Shown: piece by piece, positions 9,576 through 18,498 of the stretch
Layout: each line of letters starts with the position of its first letter
Numbering within the stretch: the stretch's first letter is position 1
NCBI GenBank assembly: GCA_947501275.1
Contig: CANMVD010000010.1
Location: 1 to 64,000 of the forward strand
Length of the DNA stretch: 64,000 nucleotides
Direction of reading: 5' to 3'
Origin: an uncultured Tateyamaria sp.
GTDB lineage: Bacteria; Pseudomonadota; Alphaproteobacteria; Rhodobacterales; Rhodobacteraceae
Program-made: the position numbers and the translations under genes
Notes under the pieces: generated by a model
The model's input: the letters and a program-made list of their open reading frames with translations, nothing else
Database searches by the model: none
What the model was told of the DNA's origin: nothing

Positions 9576-11012
9576 TTATTCGGCAGCGATGGGTTCGTAG
9601 ACGGAGGCTGGCAAATCGTAGCCCCACATTTTGAAGCGTTCGGCATAGTGGCTGCGCACGCCTGTGGCCGTGAAATGGCCAATGATCTTGTTGTCTGGCG
9701 TTAAACCGACACGCTGATAGCGGAAGATCTCCTGCATCGAGATGACGTCACCTTCCATGCCTGTGATCTCAGTGATCGAGGTCATGCGGCGACTACCGTC
9801 TTGCAAACGCGAGGCCTGCACAATCAGGTTTACAGCCGATGAAATCTGAGAGCGCACCGCTTTCAGGGGCATCTCGATCCCGGCCATCGCAATCATGTTT
9901 TCCAGACGGCTGACACCATCGCGCGCCGAGTTGGCGTGGATTGTGGTCATGGAACCGTCGTGGCCGGTGTTCATGGCCTGAAGCATGTCGATAACTTCTT
10001 CGCCGCGTGTCTCGCCCACGATGATCCGGTCAGGACGCATCCGCAGAGCGTTTTTCAGACAGTCGCGCGGAGAGACCTCGCCTTTGCCCTCCACGTTTGG
10101 CGGGCGGCTTTCCATCCGGCCCACGTGGGTCTGTTGTAGCTGGAGTTCCGCCGTATCCTCGATGGTCAGGATGCGTTCGGCATTGTCGATGAAGGATGAC
10201 AGGGCGTTGAGCGTTGTCGTTTTACCGGAACCTGTACCACCTGACACGATCACGTTCAGACGTGTGGCGACAGCAGCCTGAAGATATGCGGCCATTTCTT
10301 CGGTAAAGGCACCGAATTGCACCAGATCGTCGATGCCCAGTTTGTCCTTTTTGAACTTACGAATGGACACCAGCGACCCGTCGACCGCGATCGGAGGCAC
10401 CATGGCGTTGAAACGCGAGCCGTCTTTCAAACGGGCGTCAACATATGGATTGCTTTCGTCCACGCGACGACCCACCGCCGACACGATCTTGTCGATGATA
10501 CGCAGCAGGTGACGTTCGTCCTTGAACGTGATGTCGGTCAGTTCCAGCTTGCCCGAGCGTTCCACAAAGATCTGCTGGGGCCCATTGACCAGAATATCGT
10601 TGACGGTTTCATCCTGCAGCAGCGTTTCAAGCGGACCGAGGCCGGTGACTTCGTCAAACAATTCCTTGTTGAGCAACTGACGGTCTTCGCGGTTCAGGAT
10701 GATGTTCTTTTCTTCGAGAACCTCGCCGGCAATGGCGTTGATCTCCTGACGCAGATCATTTTCAGTAGCCGACTCGAGCGCCGCAAGGTTCAGGTTGTCC
10801 AGCAAGGCGCGGTGCAGTTCGAGTTTGATCTCGCCCATCCGCTCCTTTTTCTTGCGCTCCTTGTCCATCGGCGTGACGCTTGCAGGCGAGGCCGACGGAT
10901 TGGCCTTGCGCACCACTTTCGTGGCTTTTTCCTCTGCGACGGGCAACTCGGTCACTTTTTCAACAGGGGCCGCGACCGGGGCAGGGGCTGTTTTTTTGTA
11001 TTTCGAGAACAT
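9576..11012 (-). CDS. cpaF: Tad pilus secretion ATPase CpaF/TadA
   Basis: A 478-residue secretion ATPase that powers pilus assembly from the cytoplasmic face. Visible motifs are Walker A ([10 protein letters not shown]), the Asp box ([13 protein letters not shown]), Walker B ([15 protein letters not shown]) and the His box ([14 protein letters not shown]). The N-terminal ~60 residues are Ala/Pro/Lys rich and probably disordered. The ATG at 11012 (MFSKYKK) is preferred over an in-frame TTG at 11018, because GAGG sits 7 bases before the ATG. It is 21 bases from cpaE. Confidence 0.92.
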   Translation of the reverse strand: MFSKYKKTAPAPVAAPVEKVTELPVAEEKATKVVRKANPSASPASVTPMDKERKKKERMGEIKLELHRALLDNLNLAALESATENDLRQEINAIAGEVLEEKNIILNREDRQLLNKELFDEVTGLGPLETLLQDETVNDILVNGPQQIFVERSGKLELTDITFKDERHLLRIIDKIVSAVGRRVDESNPYVDARLKDGSRFNAMVPPIAVDGSLVSIRKFKKDKLGIDDLVQFGAFTEEMAAYLQAAVATRLNVIVSGGTGSGKTTTLNALSSFIDNAERILTIEDTAELQLQQTHVGRMESRPPNVEGKGEVSPRDCLKNALRMRPDRIIVGETRGEEVIDMLQAMNTGHDGSMTTIHANSARDGVSRLENMIAMAGIEMPLKAVRSQISSAVNLIVQASRLQDGSRRMTSITEITGMEGDVISMQEIFRYQRVGLTPDNKIIGHFTATGVRSHYAERFKMWGYDLPASVYEPIAAE

Positions 11013-11033
11013 CGTCAAACCTCAGGGTTGGGA

Positions 11034-12275
11034 TCAGGCAGCTTGCGCGTGATCCGCACTCAGCTCATGGATGGAAGCCGCAAGCTTTGCGATTTCGCGG
11101 CGCAGCGGGTTTTTGGCAGCAGATTCCGCCAGAGGTGCACCGTGATCGCCTGCCTGGACAATCGGCTTGCCGCCATCGGGCAATTGCACCTCAATTGCGA
11201 TATCAAGGCTTTCTGCCAGCCGCTTGACCCGTGCTTTGCCGCCAAGATCAGTGAACTTGGGCGCGCGGTTCAGCACAAAGCGCAGCTTTTCGATGGGCAA
11301 CTCTTCGGATTGCAGGGCGCGCTTGAAACGCAGCGCATTCTGCGCGGACCGCATGTCAATCTCGAGCGTGGTGAAATAGAGATGTGCAGATGTCAGCACT
11401 GTCTCTGTCCACTGCACAAGGGTCGATGGCATATCGACAATGACATAGTCAAAGTGCGCGCGCGCCATATCAATCACACGGGTGATATCCTCGGGCGTGA
11501 TCAGATCCAGCGGGATCATGTCAGCCGGAGCAGTAAGCACCTGCAGCTTGTCCGAATAGGTCAAAAGGGACTGACCAAAGATCTGGTCATCCATGTTTTC
11601 CGTATCGCTCAGCATTTCAAAGACAGCTTCGCGCCGCGCCATATCGAGATAGGTTGAGGCAGTGCCAAACTGGAAGTCAAAGTCGAGCAAGCAGACATTT
11701 GGCGTCTCGCTTGTGTTCAACAGCGCCAACTCCCAGGCCAGGTTCACGGCCAGCGTTGTCGCGCCTGTGCCCCCGGCAATACCATGGGCCACAAAGACTG
11801 CGCCTTGCTTGTTGGCACCAGATTTCAGGCTTGCCGTTGCTTCTTGGGGCTCGACAGGCTGTGGATGCTGGGCAGCGCGCACGCGCTCAATCGCTTGTTG
11901 CAGTTCACCTTCAGGAAGCGGGTAGGGGACAAATTCATCGGCGCCTTGACGGAGCAGCTGGTGCAGCGAAGCTGGTGTCACGTCCTCGGCGATCAAAATG
12001 ACTTTGATTTTGTGAGCCTTGGCTTGCGCGATGATTTCTCCGAGCAAGACAAGATTGTCTTCGTCGGTGTCATCAATCGCGAGGGCCACGAATTCCATGG
12101 CCTCTGCGTCGGGCTGGTTGAAATAGGCCAGCGCCTCTGCAAACCCAAGGTCGCCCCAAGACTCACCAAGAGCGTTTTCCATATCCTCGATCAAAAGATC
12201 GAAGTTCTGCACGTCGCGGCTGACCGTACAGGCCGCGATTGGCGGTATCTCTGGTTGTGGCATTACACTGCTCAT
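11034..12275 (-). CDS. cpaE: Tad pilus localisation protein CpaE/TadZ
   Basis: A 413-residue two-part protein: an N-terminal receiver-like domain (residues ~20-135) and a ParA/MinD-type domain that places the secretion machine at the pole in other bacteria. The P-loop reads GIAGGTGATTLAVN, so the usual GGxGKT lysine is Ala, as in TadZ proteins noted for atypical Walker A motifs. The ATG at 12275 is used; the longer frame would need TTG at 12281. A hairpin and 237 bases separate it from the upstream ompA-like gene, a possible internal transcription break in the locus. Confidence 0.88.
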   Translation of the reverse strand: MSSVMPQPEIPPIAACTVSRDVQNFDLLIEDMENALGESWGDLGFAEALAYFNQPDAEAMEFVALAIDDTDEDNLVLLGEIIAQAKAHKIKVILIAEDVTPASLHQLLRQGADEFVPYPLPEGELQQAIERVRAAQHPQPVEPQEATASLKSGANKQGAVFVAHGIAGGTGATTLAVNLAWELALLNTSETPNVCLLDFDFQFGTASTYLDMARREAVFEMLSDTENMDDQIFGQSLLTYSDKLQVLTAPADMIPLDLITPEDITRVIDMARAHFDYVIVDMPSTLVQWTETVLTSAHLYFTTLEIDMRSAQNALRFKRALQSEELPIEKLRFVLNRAPKFTDLGGKARVKRLAESLDIAIEVQLPDGGKPIVQAGDHGAPLAESAAKNPLRREIAKLAASIHELSADHAQAA

Positions 12276-12454
12276 TGCCAACTCGTCCTTCTTTAAAGGG
12301 CTTGGCAGTCACAAAAGGCTTATTGGCCCATCAACTGCTGTTGCCCACCGGACCGCACATTTAGCGTACGTGTCCCTTCACAAGCGGTTTTGGCAGTCAA
12401 TTCGGGCGAGAGTTGGGCCAAAAAACTCCAATTGTTTGGTATCTTGGAACGATA

Positions 12455-12486
12455 AAGGGCGCGGACAGTACATTGTCCGCGCCCTT
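12455..12486 (-). terminator. perfect hairpin between ompA-like and cpaE genes
   Basis: A perfect 13-bp inverted repeat, AAGGGCGCGGACA at 12455-12467 and its complement at 12474-12486, with the 6-base loop GTACAT. Read on the minus strand it follows the ompA-like stop by 26 bases and is followed by TTTATC, a short U tract. It could terminate or attenuate transcription before cpaE, setting secretin and pilin output above the ATPase genes. The surrounding 12282-12512 spacer holds no convincing gene. Confidence 0.7.
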
Positions 12487-12512
12487 CAACTAAGAATTGA
12501 AACTGTTTGTCT

Positions 12513-13178
12513 TTATTCTTCGGTGCGCAAATCCGATCCGGTGATGCCAGATAGTGTCGAAACGGCCTGGCCAGACTGGACGTAGTCGCGATAGATGATC
12601 TGGGCGTATTTTCCATCCAAAACAGTCGGATGCGAGCGCACGAAACCCGAAACTTCCGTTACTGTGCGACGATTGCGGCGTTCGCGGGCTTGGGTCACGA
12701 CCTGAGGTTGCGTCTCACCAAAGGAAGCGACGGCCTCGAGGCGCGAACGATCAATGCCTTGGGACGTGAGGTAGCGCACAACCGAGTGGGCGCGGGCCAG
12801 ACCAAGACGTTTGTTGTATGCGTTCGATCCCACCGCATCGGTATGGCCATAAACACGGAACCGGACTTCGGGGAATTGACGGATCCAGACAGCCTGCTGG
12901 CGCAGGGCGTCCTGAGCGCCGGAGTCCAGTTGTGACGAATTGAACGCGAAGTTAACAGTCGTCAGCACCTCGGATGCAAAGCGATTTGCCAGATCGAACG
13001 TGTATTGGCGTTCGCCTGTCAGGATCAGAGTATTGTTGGCAGTCGAATTGCCAAACGCACCCGTATCCGTGATTGCACCCGCTTCGCGATAGAACTGTGT
13101 GTAGACCGGATCGTTTGACGGTCCGCACGCTGCGAGCACAAGACTGCCTGCCAATAGGGCGGAGGTGATCGGTTTCAT
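12513..13178 (-). CDS. OmpA-family lipoprotein of the Tad locus
   Basis: A 221-residue lipoprotein with signal MKPITSALLAGSLVLAAC (lipobox Cys18) and a C-terminal OmpA-like peptidoglycan-binding domain (about 90-195; VYGHTDAVGSNAYNKRLGLA with the conserved Asp, and later ERRNRR). It probably ties the secretin channel to peptidoglycan. This role is inferred from its position 10 bases downstream of cpaC. The ~25 residues after the OmpA domain are unusual but show no known motif. Confidence 0.88.
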   Translation of the reverse strand: MKPITSALLAGSLVLAACGPSNDPVYTQFYREAGAITDTGAFGNSTANNTLILTGERQYTFDLANRFASEVLTTVNFAFNSSQLDSGAQDALRQQAVWIRQFPEVRFRVYGHTDAVGSNAYNKRLGLARAHSVVRYLTSQGIDRSRLEAVASFGETQPQVVTQARERRNRRTVTEVSGFVRSHPTVLDGKYAQIIYRDYVQSGQAVSTLSGITGSDLRTEE

Positions 13179-13188
13179 GACCCTGTCC

Positions 13189-14619
13189 TTAATCTAACAC
13201 GTAGCCATATGAGCCACTGAAGTCCTGTTTGGCAACCTCGCCGGCAGGTCCTTGGCTTGGCACACGTGTGCCAGACGCCGTTCGGCCGTGCAGAAAGAGG
13301 TCTTTTTCGGTGGGCGGCTTGATGCGATCGGTCGGCAGTGCAAGCACGTCACCTTTGACTGGTGTGACCAGATGCGCAGTGATGATGATCACCAGCTCGG
13401 TCTGCGAACGCTGATATGATGCGCTGCGGAAGAGCGCACCCAGCACGGGAACATCGCCAATCCATGGCAATTGCTGGTTGCTGTCAACAAAGTCGTCCTG
13501 CAACAGGCCGGCAATGGCAAAGCTTTCGCCATCCCGCATCTCAACCGTTGTCGATGTTTCGCGCCGGCTGAAGGCGTCGATGGTAAAGGCGTCGATTGTG
13601 ATCCCGTTGGTGGGGTCAATGCTGGACACCGCCGCTTCGAGTTCGAGGTTGATCAGATCCTTGTCGACGACACGGGGCACAAAGTTGAGTTCAACACCGA
13701 ATGGTTTGAATTCAATTGTGATAACGCCGTCTTCCTGGCTGACCGGCACCGGATATTCGCCGCCCGCAAGGAACTTCGCTTCCTGGCCCGACAGGGCAAC
13801 AAGGTTCGGTTCCGCCAATGTGCGAACAACCCCTTTGGTTTCAAGGGCTTCCAGCAACAGACCCACTTGGGTATTGCCTGCGTTAAAGCCAAAGAGGATC
13901 GCGCCGTTGTTGTCGTTGATGCCGGGAAGGTTGCCACCCAGAGCGTTTGCGACCGTCCCGGATGTCACGGTTGTCCCGTTACCACCACTCAGACCGACAT
14001 CACCGGAGAAGATCGAACCACCCAGGCTGAGCGAAGAGCTCAGTGACTTGGAAACAGAGCGGTTCATCTCGGCAAAGCGGACCTTCAAGAGGACCTGCTG
14101 GATGCCACCGACGCTCATCAGGTTGCTGACGCGCCCTTCGGCGTAGCGTTCGGCCAGATCCAGCGCACGCTGCAACTTGGCTGACGATGATACAACACCG
14201 GAAAGGACGATACCGTCATTGGCGGTGCGCACTTCGATTTTCTCGCCGGGCAAGATCTGACGCAGCCGTTCCTTGAATTCCGAAATATCTGCCGCAACAC
14301 GCACGTTCACATTTGTGATCAGGCGCCCGTTGGCATCCAGAAGTGTCAAGGTTGTCAGGCCAGGGGCCTTCCCGAGTACATAGATCGTGCGATCACTGAG
14401 CGAAGAGATGTCCGCAATAGCCGGGTTTGCGATGCTCAACTCGGCAAAAGCCGAGTCGCTTTCCACAACCACCGCGCGGTTCATCGGCACATTCAGTGTC
14501 GACTCGGTTGCTTTGCGAACAACGCGCAAGTTCTCTGCCTGAGCGACGCTCAGTGCAATAGGGCTTGCAGCAATGCTCAGCCCAAGCAGGGCTGCTTTGA
14601 AAAGTCCATCGATTTTCAT
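13189..14619 (-). CDS. cpaC: Tad pilus outer-membrane secretin CpaC/RcpA
   Basis: A 476-residue secretin. It has a cleavable signal (ending SVAQA-E near residue 28), an N-terminal pilus-formation domain (AVVVESDSAFAELSIANPAI), a BON-like segment (RTANDGIVLSGVVSSSAKLQ) and the secretin domain (VLLKVRFAEMNRS, with VPVLGALFRS near the end). It forms the outer-membrane pore for the Flp pilus. The start at 14619 (MKIDGLFK) has a GGCAGG site upstream and starts at the signal; the longer ORF from 14640 is less likely. Confidence 0.9.
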   Translation of the reverse strand: MKIDGLFKAALLGLSIAASPIALSVAQAENLRVVRKATESTLNVPMNRAVVVESDSAFAELSIANPAIADISSLSDRTIYVLGKAPGLTTLTLLDANGRLITNVNVRVAADISEFKERLRQILPGEKIEVRTANDGIVLSGVVSSSAKLQRALDLAERYAEGRVSNLMSVGGIQQVLLKVRFAEMNRSVSKSLSSSLSLGGSIFSGDVGLSGGNGTTVTSGTVANALGGNLPGINDNNGAILFGFNAGNTQVGLLLEALETKGVVRTLAEPNLVALSGQEAKFLAGGEYPVPVSQEDGVITIEFKPFGVELNFVPRVVDKDLINLELEAAVSSIDPTNGITIDAFTIDAFSRRETSTTVEMRDGESFAIAGLLQDDFVDSNQQLPWIGDVPVLGALFRSASYQRSQTELVIIITAHLVTPVKGDVLALPTDRIKPPTEKDLFLHGRTASGTRVPSQGPAGEVAKQDFSGSYGYVLD

Positions 14620-14816
14620 GTGACCTGCCTTTTTGATCACGCCTCAGGGGTAGGGTCTTTTGCGCCCACAATTGCCATCACCATGCGGCACTTTGTTTTT
14701 ATTTGCAAGAATCAATGGGTTCAGCGGACTTATTTATGTGGATAACTGGCAACAGACCCACAAACGCCAACGGCGCCACCAATAGGTGACGCCGCGGTAA
14801 GTCTTTGAATTGCTGT

Positions 14817-15674
14817 TTAGTTTGTGCAGGGGATCGCGATTTCCACAACCTCTGCGCCGCGCCGTGTTCTGATCGAACATGTCTCTTCTTCTTTGGCTTC
14901 GACCTTGGCTTCTTCGGCCGCAATACCCAGAAGCGAGCGTTGATCCACTTCGATCGCGCTGGCAATCGTGTCATCCTCGGTGCCCACAAGAGACAGAGAC
15001 AAACGACCGGTTGATTGAGCCTGCGCCAGTCCTGCAACTTGTGCTGGCAACGCGGATACCGTCACCGTCTGTGCAATGGTTGCTCCATCCAGAGAGCCTT
15101 GGGTGTTCTGGTCAATCGCAATCAGCTTCACACCCGCTTCGATGAGTTTGGTCACCTCGCCACGGTTTTGGCTCAGGCTTTGATCCACACGGCCGGTCCA
15201 ATACACGTCGACCCGATCACCTGGGCGCAAAAAGCCCGACACACCAGAAGCCACGTCAACTTTGATCGCAAAGGCACGCATCCCACGTTCAAGACGGGAT
15301 GTGATCCCGGCCTCTTCGCCGGGAGCGGTGACTTTGATCGCCAAAATGGCTTCATCTTTTTCCATGTCGCGCAAAACGACGCGTGGTTCAGTTTCACCTT
15401 CTGCAAAGATCGGGTTCTCATGTGTGAACGCACCTTCTGGGATGGCATTTTCGGGCCAGTCGACCTTGCGCACGTCTTCGACCGACAAGACCTCACCGTA
15501 CTTCAGCTGCCGCTCAGCGACATAAACAGGGATCGTCGGTACAATTTTCTCGCGCAGCCCACGCTCTTTCGCCAGTGCCGCCTGATATTGACCGATGTAA
15601 TTCTTGGCCATGTATACCGCGCCACCCGCAAGGGCGACTCCGGCAATCAGAACCAGTCCAAATACCATTCTCAT
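14817..15674 (-). CDS. cpaB: Tad pilus assembly protein CpaB/RcpC
   Basis: A 285-residue protein with an N-terminal hydrophobic anchor (residues 4-22), a SAF domain (PVYVAERQLKYGEVLSVEDV) and a CpaB/RcpC C-terminal region (LERGMRAFAIKVDVASGVSG, with FLRPGDRVDVYWTG). The protein is periplasmic and usually works with the secretin. It ends in a Cys-containing tail (ETCS...IPCTN), suggesting a disulfide. A 197-base spacer with a single perfect DnaA-box-like TGTGGATAA (14737-14745) separates it from cpaC. Confidence 0.88.
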   Translation of the reverse strand: MRMVFGLVLIAGVALAGGAVYMAKNYIGQYQAALAKERGLREKIVPTIPVYVAERQLKYGEVLSVEDVRKVDWPENAIPEGAFTHENPIFAEGETEPRVVLRDMEKDEAILAIKVTAPGEEAGITSRLERGMRAFAIKVDVASGVSGFLRPGDRVDVYWTGRVDQSLSQNRGEVTKLIEAGVKLIAIDQNTQGSLDGATIAQTVTVSALPAQVAGLAQAQSTGRLSLSLVGTEDDTIASAIEVDQRSLLGIAAEEAKVEAKEEETCSIRTRRGAEVVEIAIPCTN

Positions 15675-15810
15675 CTCAACACCTCATAAATTGGGCTTGC
15701 TAATTGTCTTCCCGCAAAGCCTCGTGGTGTCGAGGTATCCGGACAATATGGCATTTTCGGGGAGCAGGTGGGGTCGCATGGTGGCAATTTCCAACTTGGA
15801 AACAGTCACC

Positions 15811-15845
15811 GCAAAAACGCCAAACGCCCGGTCTGAGCCGGGCGT
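15811..15845 (-). terminator. terminator after second Flp pilin gene
   Basis: A perfect 8-bp stem, ACGCCCGG (15824-15831) and its complement (15838-15845), with a 6-base loop, is followed on the minus strand by GTTTTTG. It lies 22 bases after the pilin stop, so it should limit read-through from the abundant pilin transcript into cpaB. Confidence 0.75.
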
Positions 15846-15867
15846 ATGGGTGTGTTCAAGCAACCAA

Positions 15868-16044
15868 TCAGCTGAAGAAGTTGCTGAGATATGAGGAGAT
15901 GCCGTCGCTGAGATCGAGGGCGCCAGCTTCTACACCGAGGTAGATCGCAATCGCCATGCCAACAATGGCGGCTGTCAACACAACCCAGTCGACTGTTACA
16001 GCGCCGTCTTCATCATTTTTAAATGTCTTAAGAAATTTGATCAT
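15868..16044 (-). CDS. Flp-type pilin (second copy)
   Basis: A 58-residue prepilin. A basic leader (MIKFLKTFKNDEDG) ends in the cleavage-site Gly14, then AVTVDWVVLTAAIVG begins the hydrophobic assembly helix. Mature length is 44 residues, ending SYLSNFFS. The canonical Flp motif has Glu at +5 and Tyr at +6; here they are Asp and Trp. It is a paralogue of the pilin upstream (identical GAVTVDWVVLTAA core) with a different tail. It lies between two hairpins and directly before cpaB. Confidence 0.88.
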   Translation of the reverse strand: MIKFLKTFKNDEDGAVTVDWVVLTAAIVGMAIAIYLGVEAGALDLSDGISSYLSNFFS

Positions 16045-16089
16045 TTCGCATACCTTTGCTCATGGTCCCATCCACCTCACTGATACAAA

Positions 16090-16118
16090 GGGCCGCGCCC
16101 GGGTTACGGACGCGGCCC
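16090..16118 (-). terminator. hairpin between the two pilin genes
   Basis: GGGCCGCG (16090-16097) pairs with CGCGGCCC (16111-16118); a shorter inner CCG/CGG pairing extends the stem. On the minus strand it lies 34 bases after the first pilin stop and is followed by TTTG. It may be a partial terminator giving more of the first pilin mRNA than of the downstream genes. A second small repeat, GTGTG-TTTT-CACAC, adjoins it at 16120-16133. Confidence 0.6.
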
Positions 16119-16152
16119 CGTGTGTTTTCACACTGTCAGGTTAGACCAACTC

Positions 16153-16335
16153 TTAGGAGTTAGGGTCTTGTGCCTGCAGGAATGTGTCGGTGTCTTCTGT
16201 CAGAGCTGTCGCGCCGGTTTCGATCGACGTGTAAGCAGCAACGGCCAGACCAACAACAGCAGCTGTCAGCACAACCCAGTCAACAGTCACGGCACCGTTT
16301 TCGTCTTTACGGAAGTTTTTGATAAATTTCATCAT
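16153..16335 (-). CDS. Flp-type major pilin (first gene of the Tad locus)
   Basis: A 60-residue prepilin. Leader MMKFIKNFRKDENG ends at Gly14, followed by AVTVDWVVLTAAVVG and a helix of ~20 hydrophobic residues, then an acidic tail with Thr/Asp. Asp19 (+5) and Trp20 (+6) replace the usual Glu/Tyr. The start is set by GGAGGG seven bases upstream of the ATG at 16335; a second ATG follows immediately. As first gene of the locus with a strong ribosome-binding site and its own downstream hairpin, it is the best candidate for the major pilus subunit. Confidence 0.9.
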   Translation of the reverse strand: MMKFIKNFRKDENGAVTVDWVVLTAAVVGLAVAAYTSIETGATALTEDTDTFLQAQDPNS

Positions 16336-16709
16336 GGTGTGTCCCTCCAAAGGATCAGTAGATTTTACGTTTTAACCGCGTCTTCGCTTGGTGGGTCGCT
16401 CTCTCTCAGTGACCCTGTCCGACTTGGTATGGATGCATATAGCCTTTGGATTGGGGCACGAATTTGGCGGCAAATTGAGTATTTCGCGTCTGCCCGACAA
16501 AAGAATGTGGAAAATCCATAACGTGCTGAAAAGTATGAATTTATTATTTCATAAATTTCATCTTTGTAGGCATTCGTTAAGGTTGCTGTATCAAATATGG
16601 CATTGCCGCCTTTATTTGCGTTTACAATGCTGGCCGGACCTGCGGTTTTTTGCGATACTGGAAACAACAAGCGGTCAAAGAACCGCACTCGGCAGATACA
16701 GGCAGGCTT
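16336..16709. other. divergent intergenic region, pilin / transglycosylase
   Basis: This 374-base spacer separates two divergent starts, so it should hold both promoters. Its right part (about 16510-16600) is AT-rich. A stem-loop GGGTCGCT (16393-16400) / AGTGACCC (16408-16415), one G-T pair, lies upstream of the pilin gene on the minus strand. I could not identify a convincing -35/-10 pair for either gene, and no reading frame across it has a supported start. Confidence 0.5.
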
Positions 16710-17519
16710 ATGTTACGCATGATTTGCGCAGCCCTCGCGATATGGGCCCTGAATGTTCCTTTGGCAGAGGCAAAGGATCCCCCTCCATTCAAGGATTTCT
16801 CGGCGAAACGTGTAAAGCCACCGAAATCAGGGACAGCAAAGCGCATTACAGTGCAAATCGATCCCACTGAACAAAAGGAAGCCGTTGCAGCACCAGTTGA
16901 TGGAGCCGGGGAAGTTGCAAGGGCCGTGCCCCAGACGCGCTACGATTGGTTCTGGTCTGACGTGTCACCGGATTTGGATGATGCGGGCCCGGGGCGGCTT
17001 GATGTAGCGATGCGCGCATTGGCACGAGCGCAGACGCCAGTGCCCGCACCACGTTTGCAGCAGATGCAGGGTGTCGCACAGTCTCAAGGCGTGGACATCC
17101 TGCTGGCAACCATTGGCACACAGGTCTCACCTGCGCTTGTCTTGGCCGTTATGATGGTTGAATCTGGCGGCAAGGTGGATGCTGTCAGCAGCGCAGGGGC
17201 GCAGGGGTTGATGCAGTTGATGCCAGCGACCGCAGAGCGCTTTGGCGTAACGGACAGTTTCGCAGCCAAGCAAAACATAGAAGGCGGCGTAAAATACCTC
17301 GACTGGCTGATGGACACATTCGAGGGCGACCCGATGATGGTGCTTGCAGGGTATAATGCGGGCGAGGGGGCAGTGCGCAAACATGCGGGTGTGCCGCCAT
17401 ATCCTGAAACCCGAGATTATGTGCCCAAGGTCCTTGCCGCGTTTCAGATTGCGCGTGGACTATGTGTCACCCCGCCAGAGTTGGTCACGGATGGCTGCGT
17501 ATTCGCCGCCTTGAATTAA
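16710..17519 (+). CDS. lytic transglycosylase (SLT domain)
   Basis: A 269-residue exported peptidoglycan lyase. The signal peptide MLRMICAALAIWALNVPLAEA is followed by a low-complexity linker (residues ~22-130) and a C-terminal SLT domain: the catalytic Glu lies in MMVESGG, followed by SSAGAQGLMQLMPATAERFG and AGYNAGEGAV. The ATG at 16710, after GGCAGG, opens the signal directly; an in-frame ATG at 16650 would bury it. Its position divergent from the Tad locus suggests, without proving, that it opens the wall for pilus assembly. Confidence 0.87.
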   Translation: MLRMICAALAIWALNVPLAEAKDPPPFKDFSAKRVKPPKSGTAKRITVQIDPTEQKEAVAAPVDGAGEVARAVPQTRYDWFWSDVSPDLDDAGPGRLDVAMRALARAQTPVPAPRLQQMQGVAQSQGVDILLATIGTQVSPALVLAVMMVESGGKVDAVSSAGAQGLMQLMPATAERFGVTDSFAAKQNIEGGVKYLDWLMDTFEGDPMMVLAGYNAGEGAVRKHAGVPPYPETRDYVPKVLAAFQIARGLCVTPPELVTDGCVFAALN

Positions 17520-17579
17520 GCGGAAGAGGGCGCTGGATACGGTGGGCATGCCACATCCGTTCAGATCAGCGATCCTCGG

Positions 17580-17870
17580 TCAAACATTGAATGCGTCAGC
17601 CCAATCGGGATGTTTCGCCCTCTCTCTGTTGACGAACGGACATAGCGGCACGATCTTCCAGCCCTCGCGGCGCGCATCCTGAACGAGGCGTGATACCAAT
17701 GCATGCCCCGCTCCGGTGCCGCGCATACTGTCCGGCACGGCCGTATGATCCGCAATCCGCGTCTGTGGAGAGAGTATAGAGTAGGTCAGTTCAGCTTCGG
17801 CGCCGCCGTGAGACAGAAAATAGCGGCCTTTGGATTCGCCCTCTTCGCGATCAATCTCGAACTCAGACAA
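17580..17870 (-). CDS. small GNAT-fold acetyltransferase (YjdJ/NATD1-like)
   Basis: A 96-residue minimal GNAT protein. It shows the acetyl-CoA loop [12 protein letters not shown] and the family's signature end [21 protein letters not shown]. There is no ATG at the domain start: the frame continues into scoB, but a TTG at 17870 with GAGG six bases upstream gives the expected length and overlaps the scoB stop (TTGTCTGA). I therefore call a TTG start with translational coupling. Substrate is unknown. It is the last gene of the CoA-transferase/LOV operon. Confidence 0.8.
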   Translation of the reverse strand: MSEFEIDREEGESKGRYFLSHGGAEAELTYSILSPQTRIADHTAVPDSMRGTGAGHALVSRLVQDARREGWKIVPLCPFVNRERAKHPDWADAFNV

Positions 17871-18489
17871 GGTTCGCCTCTGTTGCGGCGCGCAATTCGT
17901 CCTCGCTGACACCATCTGCCGTCTCAACGATCTTGAGACCACCCTCCACCACATCAAGAACACCCAGATTTGTGATGATACGATCTACAACGGCTTTGCC
18001 GGTCAGAGGCAGCGTGCACTCTTTCAGCACCTTGCTGTCGCCATGTTTATTGGTGTGATCCATCACAACAACGACGCGGCCAACACCAGCCACCAAGTCC
18101 ATCGCACCGCCCATACCTTTGACAAGTTTGCCTGGGATCATCCAATTGGCCAGATCGCCGTTTTCGGCAACTTCCATCGCACCAAGGATCGCCATCGCGA
18201 TCTTGCCGCCGCGGATCATGCCGAAGGATTGCGCACTGTCGAAATACGCGGTCTGCGGCAACTCGGTGATGGTTTGCTTGCCTGCATTGATCAGATCGGC
18301 ATCTTCCGTCCCTTCAATTGGAAAGGGGCCCATGCCAAGCATACCATTCTCGGATTGAAGCGTGACTTCGATGCCTTCGGGAATGTAATTGGACACCAGC
18401 GTTGGAATGCCAATGCCCAGGTTCACGTACCAGCCGTCTTGCAGTTCTTGAGCGGCGCGTGCCGCCATTTGGTTACGATCCCAAGGCAT
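17863..18489 (-). CDS. scoB: 3-oxoacid CoA-transferase subunit B
   Basis: A 208-residue beta subunit of a succinyl-CoA:3-ketoacid (or acetoacetate) CoA-transferase. The catalytic Glu lies in the SENGMLG motif; [10 protein letters not shown] and GGAMDLV are also typical. With ScoA it moves CoA between succinyl-CoA or acetyl-CoA and 3-oxoacids, as in ketone-body and PHB use. AAGGA lies five bases before the ATG. Unusually, the gene for its partner subunit is not adjacent: a LOV-domain gene (18499-19530) lies between, with 9 bases to scoB. Confidence 0.9.
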   Translation of the reverse strand: MPWDRNQMAARAAQELQDGWYVNLGIGIPTLVSNYIPEGIEVTLQSENGMLGMGPFPIEGTEDADLINAGKQTITELPQTAYFDSAQSFGMIRGGKIAMAILGAMEVAENGDLANWMIPGKLVKGMGGAMDLVAGVGRVVVVMDHTNKHGDSKVLKECTLPLTGKAVVDRIITNLGVLDVVEGGLKIVETADGVSEDELRAATEANLV

Positions 18490-18498
18490 TGGTCTTCC

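Noticed and set aside
10317-11657. 446-codon plus-strand frame across cpaF/cpaE
   Set aside because: Antisense to two certain genes and spans their joint; no domain and no ribosome-binding site.
12320-12616. 98-codon frame in the ompA/cpaE spacer
   Set aside because: It overlaps the end of the ompA-like gene and a perfect hairpin, and has no similarity or ribosome-binding site.
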